64,000 nt of DNA, taken from Polynucleobacter sp. AP-Kaivos-20-H2. Its GTDB lineage: Bacteria > Pseudomonadota > Gammaproteobacteria > Burkholderiales > Burkholderiaceae. This document shows positions 1 to 8,008 of this stretch, piece by piece. The stretch covers positions 434,001-498,000 of the forward strand of contig NZ_JACVOX010000002.1 in the NCBI RefSeq assembly GCF_018882215.1. Reading direction: 5' to 3'. The position numbers and the translations under genes were made by a program. The notes beneath the pieces are model-generated. The model ran no database searches. It was not told the DNA's origin and saw nothing but the letters and a program-made list of their open reading frames with translations. The first letter of the stretch is position 1; each line of letters opens with the position of its first letter.

Positions 1-481
1 ATATCTGATCTTCTTGATCAAATAATTCGACTATTCTAGGTGACCCCTCAACTGATTTCAACTCATCCACAACAGATCTAGTGCTGCCGTAATGACGACG
101 ATTTAAAGCTACAAATACTTTAGATCCTGAACTTTTAGCTAACTCGTAGATTCGCTCGGCATCTTCAAGATTAAAGCCTACCGGCTTCTCAATTAAGATG
201 GTCCACGGATGCTGAAAAACCTCTTTACAAACTTCAAAAGTGACCAATTCTGGGACTGATACCACTACCAAATCCGCATTAGTGGAGTCATGCAATGATG
301 ATATTGAGTCAACAATATTTTTAACTCTATACTCTTCAGCTAACTTTTCAGCTCGCACCCTTGTCTTTGAATAGATTCCGGCCAAATCAACGTTTGGAAT
401 AGAGCCAAAGGCCTTAAGGTGCTCAGAGGTCATATACCCAGCCCCAACAAAGGCAATCTTTACAAACCCCTCTTTATTCAT
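1..481 (-). CDS. Gfo/Idh/MocA-family sugar oxidoreductase, C-terminus outside window
   Basis: This is the first 160 codons of an open frame that runs off the left edge. The protein starts with an ATG at 481 and opens with an N-terminal Rossmann segment, KIAFVGAGYM at about residues 8-17. The family's EKP motif follows (ILIEKPVGF, about residue 107), where the lysine is normally the catalytic or binding residue. Family members are NAD(P)-dependent dehydrogenases, often acting on nucleotide sugars or inositol-type substrates in the cytoplasm. It lies 6 nt downstream of a second member of the same family, so the two are probably co-transcribed in a polysaccharide locus. The exact substrate cannot be read from the sequence. 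Confidence 0.85.
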   Translation of the reverse strand, partial: MNKEGFVKIAFVGAGYMTSEHLKAFGSIPNVDLAGIYSKTRVRAEKLAEEYRVKNIVDSISSLHDSTNADLVVVSVPELVTFEVCKEVFQHPWTILIEKPVGFNLEDAERIYELAKSSGSKVFVALNRRHYGSTRSVVDELKSVEGSPRIVELFDQEDQI

Positions 482-487
482 AAATTT

Positions 488-1501
488 TTAAGCCCAAGGA
501 AATTTTGTTTCTTGATTTGAATCGTCATTTAGTTCAATCTGCTTTCCAAAACTTTCCGATGATCGATAACCAGCCTCTAGCACTTTTATCGCATTCATTC
601 CATAGTCAGCATGTACATAATTAATCCCAGAGATCAATGATCTCAGAACATTTGCGGTAGAGTCAATTAACTCAACAGGTGGAATCATTAACTTTTCATG
701 TGCCGAAGGAAGCCCGTATCTTGTTGTTGACTCCCCAATGTACTCAGAGGTTCTAGCAAAGGCAGTTAACTCACCACTCAATTCATTTACTTGAATTATT
801 CCATTTCTTCCCGCATAAGTAACCACTACTCCATTGCCCTGATCTTCACTGGCATCTATGTAAAGCCTAACCCCTTTGGGGGTTACAACTCTAATACAAC
901 CCGCCTTGTCCTCAAACTGAACACCCCTTGGATTGGCAACCTTTCCCGCCGAAAACCATGCTGAAACATATTTTGGATCCTCCCCAGACATAAATCTAAA
1001 GGCTTCAATATAGTGAAGACCATTCATGGCCATGCCAAAGTTTCCAGCCGTCACTGTCATGCTTGACAGTCCACCATATTCTTTAGAATTGAGCATCATT
1101 TTTGGTGTGATGTACTGATCCAAAAACTGCATTTGATGATTCACTGAGAGTCTTGAGCCAGTCTTCTTGCAAACATTAATCATTTTCTGACAATCACTAA
1201 GCGAAGTTGCCATAGGTTTTTCAACTAAGATAAATTTTGCACCTGCTTGTGCCGCAGCACAAACCAACTCACAGTGTGAATCAGCCGTTGTTGCAATAAT
1301 CACGCAATCTGGATTCTCAGAGGATATGAATGCATGCGGATCAAGATGGAGCTGACTAGCGTCTAAGGAGAATTTTTCGGCTGTGTCGGTTAAATTTTTA
1401 GCAGAAATATCAGATACTCCAATAGTTTCATAGCCAAGCAATCTTACGGCCTCCAGATGCCTTTGCCCCATTCTTCCAGCACCAATAATAGCTACCTTCA
1501 A
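488..1501 (-). CDS. Gfo/Idh/MocA-family sugar oxidoreductase
   Basis: A 337-residue protein of normal family length. The dinucleotide-binding motif IIGAGRMGQRH is at residues 5-15 and VEKPM at 93-97. The C-terminal half has the alpha/beta substrate-domain style of this family. The start codon is TTG, overlapping the TGA stop of the upstream glycosyltransferase by 4 nt (TTGA), so translation is probably coupled. It likely oxidises or reduces a sugar or nucleotide sugar for the surrounding glycan locus. It is not a close copy of the neighbouring oxidoreductase, so two sequential redox steps are plausible. The substrate is unknown. Confidence 0.85.
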   Translation of the reverse strand: MKVAIIGAGRMGQRHLEAVRLLGYETIGVSDISAKNLTDTAEKFSLDASQLHLDPHAFISSENPDCVIIATTADSHCELVCAAAQAGAKFILVEKPMATSLSDCQKMINVCKKTGSRLSVNHQMQFLDQYITPKMMLNSKEYGGLSSMTVTAGNFGMAMNGLHYIEAFRFMSGEDPKYVSAWFSAGKVANPRGVQFEDKAGCIRVVTPKGVRLYIDASEDQGNGVVVTYAGRNGIIQVNELSGELTAFARTSEYIGESTTRYGLPSAHEKLMIPPVELIDSTANVLRSLISGINYVHADYGMNAIKVLEAGYRSSESFGKQIELNDDSNQETKFPWA

Positions 1502-2490
1502 TTTTTGATTACCCCTAAATTAATTTGCGCTATTGCCTTCACTGTCCTTTTAATTGCACTTAAGGCCTTGGCAAGAAAGCGCTCTCTTTTTTTCGCGGAA
1601 ATTCCCCTTTTGAGAAAAGGAACCCACTGTGGGTTTATTGAGTTAGCCCAATCGTAAAAAGTAGATGAGGAGCAATGCCCCAACTCCTCTAGGCGAAAAA
1701 CTCCATAAATCGCATTTTCTATAGTCCACCCACAGTTTGGCTGCAAATATTTAATGATGCCTTTAACTTGAGAATCCCACATGCGCACCTCCTCCTCGAT
1801 CGGCAAGGTTTGAGAAATGTTTACCTTAATTCCTCGGGGATTCCATACAGATGAAGACTTTGAAATAGTCTGGTGATAATGAAAAACCAAATCAATTTTT
1901 CCCTCTTTGAAGCCAGCCTTCTCCACCACATCAGAAAAAACAAAGTCCTCTTGGCGATAGATAAAATCATCATCCAAATTTCGCAAGCCATCAATGAAAG
2001 CCGCTTTTCTGCCTACCTGGCTACCAGCGTAGGGGCGCTCCCCATAATCATTGTCATACTCAATCATGACAGTTTGCTGCATCCTACATCCAAACCAATC
2101 ATACTCCTTGGAGAAGGGCTTCATTTTATCAAACCAACCCACTGGCAAGTAAACATCTGAGTGCAGATAGATAAACCACTCTGTATTAACCGCTTGAATT
2201 AAATTTTTAATTGAATAGCCAAGCGTCTTATAGGATCTTTGATCCAAAATTTGTACGCGGGGAAACTCTTGCGCTATCAGAATAGAATCATCAATACAGC
2301 CCCCATCACCAATTAACAACTCTTTAACCGGAATTTCACGGTAAATTGATAAAAGATTTGCCCTCCACAATTCATTCGTGTGGATCACTGGAATGATTAC
2401 TGTGACTGAGAAATTATCATCGATAAGGTATCTATCCACGAACTCATGGTGCCTATAATATTCTTTAAATATTGAATTTTCAGCTTTCAA
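1498..2490 (-). CDS. GT-A fold (family 2-like) glycosyltransferase
   Basis: A 330-residue protein. SVTVIIPV at residues 28-35 is the usual nucleotide-sugar-binding first strand of GT2 enzymes. GDGG at 61-64 and the HSDV segment at 110-113 stand where the DDGS and DxD elements are expected, so the metal-binding motif is divergent. No membrane helix is obvious, so it probably acts at the cytoplasmic face on a lipid-linked glycan. The start is TTG, supported by GGAG about 7 nt upstream and by the absence of an early ATG. It overlaps the next gene by 4 nt. Donor and acceptor are unknown. Confidence 0.75.
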   Translation of the reverse strand: MKAENSIFKEYYRHHEFVDRYLIDDNFSVTVIIPVIHTNELWRANLLSIYREIPVKELLIGDGGCIDDSILIAQEFPRVQILDQRSYKTLGYSIKNLIQAVNTEWFIYLHSDVYLPVGWFDKMKPFSKEYDWFGCRMQQTVMIEYDNDYGERPYAGSQVGRKAAFIDGLRNLDDDFIYRQEDFVFSDVVEKAGFKEGKIDLVFHYHQTISKSSSVWNPRGIKVNISQTLPIEEEVRMWDSQVKGIIKYLQPNCGWTIENAIYGVFRLEELGHCSSSTFYDWANSINPQWVPFLKRGISAKKRERFLAKALSAIKRTVKAIAQINLGVIKN

Positions 2491-2505
2491 AAAATCTCCA
2501 AACGT

Positions 2506-3549
2506 CTATTTACTTTTAATTGCAATAAACTTCATGGTACTTCCGTATCCAAACAAGTTTGCCACTTTTGGAGTAATCAGTGAATCCAAAAACTTGATGA
2601 TGGGAATTCTCAGAAAACGTAGAATGACCCACAAAAACTTATCAAGAATCTTATTGTTGGAACTCTTAAATATTGTGGTAAATGTAGACTCCCTGTAATA
2701 GTGAGCCATTTCATATAACGTACAATCCTGAGATTCAAATTTAATGTCAGCAAAATCTAAGCCGCATTTATCTAATGCCAAGCCTAATGTTTTAGAACTC
2801 CAATGCACGGGATGTTCAAACCCAAAAAAACATGTGTGTCGTATACCAACAGCCTTGAAAATAAAGCCATCAACATTATGAGTTTCTATAAATAAAATCC
2901 CGCCAACCTTTAATAGGGCGGAAAGCTTATGCAAAAAAGACATCGGGGAATGAATATGCTCTATCACATCCCTGAGATAAATTACATCAAACTGTTCATT
3001 TGGAAAGTCGCACTCCTGTACATCTATTCCGTATATCGATTCAACACCCAGTAGTTTTTTTGCATTGTCTAATAGCCTAGCATTCAGCTCCAATCCATAC
3101 ACATCAAATCCAGCATTTTGAGCAGATTTCAGAAAAAAACCAGAGCCACAACCTACTTCAAGCAACTTAAGTGATTCACTCTTTTCAGAGGGCGAACCCA
3201 CTCGTTTAAGAATGATTTCCAAATTGTGATAGTTGACTAAGTTGTCCTGATCAATATTTGAGCCAGTACCATGAAACTTTATTTCGTTATAGATCTCATT
3301 TGCCTTGCTATTATAAAAGGCCAAGGTAGCGACATCACTCAGTCGAGGACTCATGTAAATCATAGTGCACACGTTGCATCTGCGATATGAGAATGCATCC
3401 TTTACTCCATACAAAGTAGAGTCAGCACTCCCGCAGACAGGACAATCAACTTCAACAAAGTTTTGAGAATGAAAGATTTGATGGTGGAGTGCCTTCAATT
3501 CATTATTGAGTCTTAAAGAAAAATCTTCGAGCATATTAACGAACGCCAT
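2506..3549 (-). CDS. Class I SAM-dependent methyltransferase with N-terminal zinc ribbon
   Basis: A 347-residue protein. Cysteines C36, C39, C58 and C61 form a CxxC...CxxC zinc-ribbon-like module. The SAM-binding motif I LLEVGCGSG is at 129-137, followed by a Methyltransf_11/23-type core (VIYLRDVIEH). Such proteins are frequent in surface polysaccharide loci, where they methylate a sugar or a chain end. The ATG at 3549 overlaps the preceding gene's end by 14 nt, consistent with one operon. The acceptor is not identifiable. Confidence 0.8.
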   Translation of the reverse strand: MAFVNMLEDFSLRLNNELKALHHQIFHSQNFVEVDCPVCGSADSTLYGVKDAFSYRRCNVCTMIYMSPRLSDVATLAFYNSKANEIYNEIKFHGTGSNIDQDNLVNYHNLEIILKRVGSPSEKSESLKLLEVGCGSGFFLKSAQNAGFDVYGLELNARLLDNAKKLLGVESIYGIDVQECDFPNEQFDVIYLRDVIEHIHSPMSFLHKLSALLKVGGILFIETHNVDGFIFKAVGIRHTCFFGFEHPVHWSSKTLGLALDKCGLDFADIKFESQDCTLYEMAHYYRESTFTTIFKSSNNKILDKFLWVILRFLRIPIIKFLDSLITPKVANLFGYGSTMKFIAIKSK

Positions 3550-4897
3550 TTCGATATATATTTTTTAATGCATCATGAATACGTGAATGAGCCAAGCCAT
3601 CTAAATGACCCCAATCTGAAGCCCCATCTTTTTGCCTCTCCCTAAGATTCTTATAGCAACTATCATTCAAAGAAATCTCACATAGGGCATTCCCAAAATC
3701 TTCCTTCGAAACGACCGTCCAGACCCCGTCCAGACCTTCGTAATCAGGGTAATTGTAACCATAAACGTCATAATTTATGACTGGAATCCCGCATACCAAA
3801 GCCCATTGAATTGTTGCAGAAATGCTCGCAATATAGACATCAAAATGAGGGATTAAATTGATAGCCTTCTCCATGGTGTAAGGAGCATTAAACTTTTTCA
3901 ATAATTCACCCACTTCCTCTCCAGAGGATGGGTGGATGCATACTAAAAAGTTACTCCCAAAAGCAATTCTTATTCGCTCAATCCAAAACTTAACAAGCTC
4001 CTCATAGGAAGTAAATTGCCCCCTTCTTGCAGGGTTTAAATCGTAAAACATATTTGGCGGTAGGGCACAAAGTGCAGAGCGCCCCAAAGGAGCATCTAAT
4101 TTGTTTAAATTTTGAAGGCCTTTATACAAAATATCATGACTCATAGAGCCGACAACAATCAGTTTGGATCTTGGAATTCCAAGGTTAAGAGCATACGATT
4201 TTGCAGCCTCACTCTCTACGAGAATAGCGTCTGAATAACCGCTATGAAGCACCCAAGGATTTGGTGAATTCACTCCAAAAAAAGAAAGGATTAACATTCT
4301 CCAAGCGGGCAGCCTAATTAAAGTGACATTTCCATACTTAAACTTCCACCGGGGCTTTATAAGTACTAGTGCTCCATTTATATTTACTCCAGCCCTATAT
4401 TCGCTAAGATGTGAAATAGTTTCGGCAGGTTCCTTTGATCCAGCAAACCATTGGGGAGCAAGTACCGACCTAATAGCTAAAGCATGCCCTACATTAATGT
4501 AATGAGCCATGTCGTGGCCAACAATGTCACCCCCCATAACCATTAAATTAATCTTGTTTAAAGTTAATAGTTCTTTCAATTTTTTTCGAATAGCCATTAT
4601 TCGAAAAATTTCATTCCAAATTTTCAGAACGCCCAAACGGTCAAATAAATTCTTAAGTGATTTAATAACTTCATTTCCAGTAGGCAACTGAACGGGGGCG
4701 TCAGATACCCAAGAAATGTAGTCAATGTTACTTATCTGACACTCTTCAATATCAGAAAATACATTGGGATATTCTCTTGGAAAAAAAATTACCGCCTGAT
4801 TGCCTGCAGATTTTACAGATTCTGACATCAGCTTCATATTTTGAAAATATGAATCAAAGCTTGAAATAAATAATATTCTCAAGAAATTTCTTCTCAA
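3536..4897 (-). CDS. Putative GT-B-like surface polysaccharide glycosyltransferase
   Basis: A 453-residue protein that opens with a hydrophobic strand (RILFISSFDS) and a long Rossmann-like N-terminal half. The C-terminal half holds VVGSMSHDILY, then the ASISATIQWALVCGIPVINYDVYG segment (cited in part: GIPVINYD), which resembles the donor-binding domain of GT-B transferases and UDP-GlcNAc-2-epimerase-like folds. No specific family is recognised with confidence. The longest frame begins with TTG at 4897. A second TTG at 4882 has AGAAG about 8 nt upstream and gives an N-terminus more typical of GT-B proteins, so the start is uncertain. Placement among methyltransferases and transferases supports a glycan role. 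Confidence 0.55.
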   Translation of the reverse strand: MRRNFLRILFISSFDSYFQNMKLMSESVKSAGNQAVIFFPREYPNVFSDIEECQISNIDYISWVSDAPVQLPTGNEVIKSLKNLFDRLGVLKIWNEIFRIMAIRKKLKELLTLNKINLMVMGGDIVGHDMAHYINVGHALAIRSVLAPQWFAGSKEPAETISHLSEYRAGVNINGALVLIKPRWKFKYGNVTLIRLPAWRMLILSFFGVNSPNPWVLHSGYSDAILVESEAAKSYALNLGIPRSKLIVVGSMSHDILYKGLQNLNKLDAPLGRSALCALPPNMFYDLNPARRGQFTSYEELVKFWIERIRIAFGSNFLVCIHPSSGEEVGELLKKFNAPYTMEKAINLIPHFDVYIASISATIQWALVCGIPVINYDVYGYNYPDYEGLDGVWTVVSKEDFGNALCEISLNDSCYKNLRERQKDGASDWGHLDGLAHSRIHDALKNIYRNGVR

Positions 4898-4899
4898 TA

Positions 4900-6162
4900 C
4901 TATCTTTTGATAACTTCTAATTTAGGTAACGGGAATACCAAAGTACTCCCTTTAAAAATTGGATTGTCTAAAAAAAAGTTTTTGAAATGCCACGGTAAAA
5001 CCAATAAATAATCAGGTTGAAGCTTCAGTACACTCTCTTCACTCTCGATTGGTATCCTGGTTCCAGGAGTAAAGGCGCCAAATTTATCCGGATTCACATC
5101 GCCAATTTTGGATATATCTTGCGACGTAAAGTTGCAATACTGAAGCAAAACATTACCTTTAGTAGATGCGCCAATTCCAAAAATAGTTTTACCTTGAATA
5201 TTTACATTTTTTACAAAGTCTTTTAACTCCGATCTACTAATTTGTATTTTTTTCTCAAACTCTAAATATGGATCTAACTGATCCAGCCTTTTAAGATCTT
5301 CTTGATGCAATAAGTCTAGGACCCTAGGCGATGGATTTGCGAGAGCTGAATGCTTGTGCATGGCAGTTACAGAAAAACTTCCGCCATTCACCTCGTTTAG
5401 CTCGACATCCACAGCAATTAATCCAGCCTTATCCAGCAACCATTGAACCTGCTTAAGTCCATAGAACTCAAGATGCTCGTGACAAATCGTATCGTAAGCC
5501 AATTGCTCCAGCATTGCAGGCATGTAACTTTGCTCAAATACCCAAATTCCATTTGCATCGAGAACTTCGGATATTTGCTTAGCAAAATCGACTGGGTCTT
5601 CAAGATCATAAAACATTGAAAAGGATGTAATTACCTTAGCCCTCTCCTTGTATTTAGCCTGAAATAAATCTTTCGAGAAAAAATCTGTAATTATTTCTAT
5701 ATCCCGAGGAATATAGTCTGTAAATTTTTGTGAGGTAGGATCAATTCCAATTCGTTTTAAATTTTTTGGAAAAAAACCAAGCGTTGTTCCATCATTGCAG
5801 CCAATGTCAATTACTATATCGCCATCAGATAATGAAACCTGCCGAAGAATTGTGTTTACTTTTTCCCTAAGATGCTGAACCATACTTGGATTTAAGCCCG
5901 ACCGATAGCCATAATTGTCGCCATACATTTCATCCAAGTCATAACTATGCTCAAGCTGCAGGAGTCCGCAGACCACTTGGTCATCCCCATGGCATTTAAC
6001 AAGTCGCAATGGACCAGCGGTCAAATTTTCTTTGCTAGATTTAGGGAAAATTCCCGTTAAAAATTGTTCTCCCAGGTCTACAACGCAGACTAAATTTGAG
6101 TTGCCACAAATGCGGCAGTTCGTAATTTTTTTATATCTCAAAACTTTGTTTGTTTCTGACAT
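4900..6162 (-). CDS. Sugar C-methyltransferase-type SAM methyltransferase
   Basis: A 420-residue protein with the three-part layout of NDP-sugar C-methyltransferases (TylC3/NovU type). An N-terminal zinc-binding module has C16, C19, C57 and C65. A central SAM domain has IDIGCNDGT at 118-126 and the family-typical CHEHLEFYG stretch. The C-terminal Rossmann-like domain contains FGIGASTKGNVLLQY. Known members C-methylate keto-deoxysugars to make branched sugars, and some clades act in other ways. It starts with ATG, leaves 2 nt before the next gene, and sits in a glycan operon. A methyl-branched deoxysugar in the product is a reasonable inference, but no dedicated keto-sugar pathway is complete here. 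Confidence 0.75.
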   Translation of the reverse strand: MSETNKVLRYKKITNCRICGNSNLVCVVDLGEQFLTGIFPKSSKENLTAGPLRLVKCHGDDQVVCGLLQLEHSYDLDEMYGDNYGYRSGLNPSMVQHLREKVNTILRQVSLSDGDIVIDIGCNDGTTLGFFPKNLKRIGIDPTSQKFTDYIPRDIEIITDFFSKDLFQAKYKERAKVITSFSMFYDLEDPVDFAKQISEVLDANGIWVFEQSYMPAMLEQLAYDTICHEHLEFYGLKQVQWLLDKAGLIAVDVELNEVNGGSFSVTAMHKHSALANPSPRVLDLLHQEDLKRLDQLDPYLEFEKKIQISRSELKDFVKNVNIQGKTIFGIGASTKGNVLLQYCNFTSQDISKIGDVNPDKFGAFTPGTRIPIESEESVLKLQPDYLLVLPWHFKNFFLDNPIFKGSTLVFPLPKLEVIKR

Positions 6163-6233
6163 TTTTTCATCTCATCCAAGAACGACTAATTTTAAGGGTC
6201 TATTAAGCTAACCCATGAGGCAGCTATTAAAAA

Positions 6234-8006
6234 CTAAGACAAACATATTTCACTGTAGCTACCTGAGCGCAAAATTCCACCACCCCCTAATTCAACGATA
6301 GTGGAGCAATTTTTAAGTGTAGATAAGCGATGAGCGATGATGATTATAGTTAAAGCACCGTCTAATTTATCAATTGCTTCCATTACGGCCGATTCAGTTT
6401 CACCATCTAGCGCGCTAGTCGCTTCATCAAAAATAATAACATCAGCTTTTTTATAAAGGGCTCGAGCGATGCCTATCCGCTGTCTTTGCCCACCTGATAG
6501 CCTTACGCCGCGCTCTCCAATTCTAGTGTCATATTTACTAGGCCAAGAATTTACAATATCGGACAATTGAGCCATCTGAATAGCCTGCGAAACTCTCGCA
6601 TAATCTATCTCGGATAGAGGTACACCAAATGCAACATTTTCGGCAATAGTTGCATCCGCCAAAAAGATAGATTGTGGAACATGTGCAATATGTTTTTGCC
6701 AAAGATGCTGATTATTTAAGCCTAGTACCTGGTCATCAATCTTTATTAAACCACCATCAGGATTAATTAAGCCCATTAACATATCAAGTAGCGTACTCTT
6801 TCCACATCCAGTTTTACCAATCAAACCAAGCCTAGATCCTTTAGGAATCGATAAGTTTAAATCGCTAAAAACTTTTGCTTCTCTTTCTCCATATTGAAAA
6901 GATACTGCATCAAAGCGAATAAGACGACTGAAAATTAAAGAACCTTTCATTTTAGTGCCTAGGGCATGATCAGGCAAATCCTGATCGAGAAGATCAAGGG
7001 CATCTTGCAATGAAGGTCGAGCCCCCTGAATTCCGGTCCAAGCGCTATAAATATTTTGAATAATCGGCAATAAACGCTGAGCAGCAAACCCCAATGTTGC
7101 TAGTACCGGTATAACCGTGTCTGCCCCATTACCATAGAGCATCATATAAACAGCTAATGCTAGAATCAAAATTAATCCAAATGCTTCCATGAAAAATCTA
7201 GGGGAGGCGCTAATTATTTGAATAACCCCCTGCGCCAACCTTGACTCACGGTCTGCCACCCCAAAGGCTTTGCAATAAACCTCTTGGGTTCCATCAATTA
7301 AGATATCTCTGATTCCACCAAGACTTTCTTGTACCAATTTTGTAGTTTTTGAAGCGGACTCGGAAATGAGTGAGCCACTTGATAATAATTTTTTCTTTGT
7401 TAGGAAAATTATACAAAGATAAATTAATCCAAACCCTCCAAAGAAAATAAAGGCGATCAAAGGATCTAAATAAATGATGGTAGCTAAAATTGGAATTAAT
7501 ATAATCACCGAACCAATTAGGGTGAAAATTGTATTGATAATAACTACAATGATGGATACCTTACCAAGGCCGGAGGATACCTCGCTACTATTCCTACTTA
7601 CGTGGCTAATGTAAGGCTGGTATAGAGTTGTTCGAAATGCATGCAAGCTCAAATCTGAGCCTATAACGGACGATAGTCTTGTACTGGCCCATAAGACTAT
7701 AAGACGCAAGCCATTCGTAATTAAAACGATTGCGGCAAACAAAAGTGCTGCTGGTAATAAAAGTTGATTGGGATCGATAATGCCCAAAGTACCAGCAATT
7801 GGATGGATGATTGGGTTATTAAAAATCTTTTCAGGAGCAACGATCACTCCTACAAAAGGCATCACTGATGCAATGTTAAATATCTCAGTGATTGAATTCA
7901 ATACCATCAAGCAAAGTAAAAAGAATAATTGAGTTTTCCTCCTCACACCAAAGTGAAGCCAAAGTCGTTGCAACAATTTCACTAGTTTTTGCGGCTTATT
8001 GTTCAT
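6234..8006 (-). CDS. MsbA/PglK-like ABC half-transporter, probable lipid-linked glycan flippase
   Basis: A 590-residue fused permease-ATPase. About six hydrophobic segments lie between residues 25 and 325. The nucleotide-binding domain has Walker A GKTGCGKST (397-405), Q-loop Q445, signature LSGGQ (503-507), Walker B VIIFDEA (523-529) and switch H559, so it should be catalytically intact. In glycan loci such half-transporters act as homodimers that move lipid-linked sugars across the inner membrane (MsbA for lipid A-core, PglK for oligosaccharides). No Wzx-type flippase is present in the window, which makes this the candidate exporter. It sits 2 nt downstream of the ligase-like gene. Substrate by context only. 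Confidence 0.85.
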   Translation of the reverse strand: MNNKPQKLVKLLQRLWLHFGVRRKTQLFFLLCLMVLNSITEIFNIASVMPFVGVIVAPEKIFNNPIIHPIAGTLGIIDPNQLLLPAALLFAAIVLITNGLRLIVLWASTRLSSVIGSDLSLHAFRTTLYQPYISHVSRNSSEVSSGLGKVSIIVVIINTIFTLIGSVIILIPILATIIYLDPLIAFIFFGGFGLIYLCIIFLTKKKLLSSGSLISESASKTTKLVQESLGGIRDILIDGTQEVYCKAFGVADRESRLAQGVIQIISASPRFFMEAFGLILILALAVYMMLYGNGADTVIPVLATLGFAAQRLLPIIQNIYSAWTGIQGARPSLQDALDLLDQDLPDHALGTKMKGSLIFSRLIRFDAVSFQYGEREAKVFSDLNLSIPKGSRLGLIGKTGCGKSTLLDMLMGLINPDGGLIKIDDQVLGLNNQHLWQKHIAHVPQSIFLADATIAENVAFGVPLSEIDYARVSQAIQMAQLSDIVNSWPSKYDTRIGERGVRLSGGQRQRIGIARALYKKADVIIFDEATSALDGETESAVMEAIDKLDGALTIIIIAHRLSTLKNCSTIVELGGGGILRSGSYSEICLS

Positions 8007-8008
8007 AA

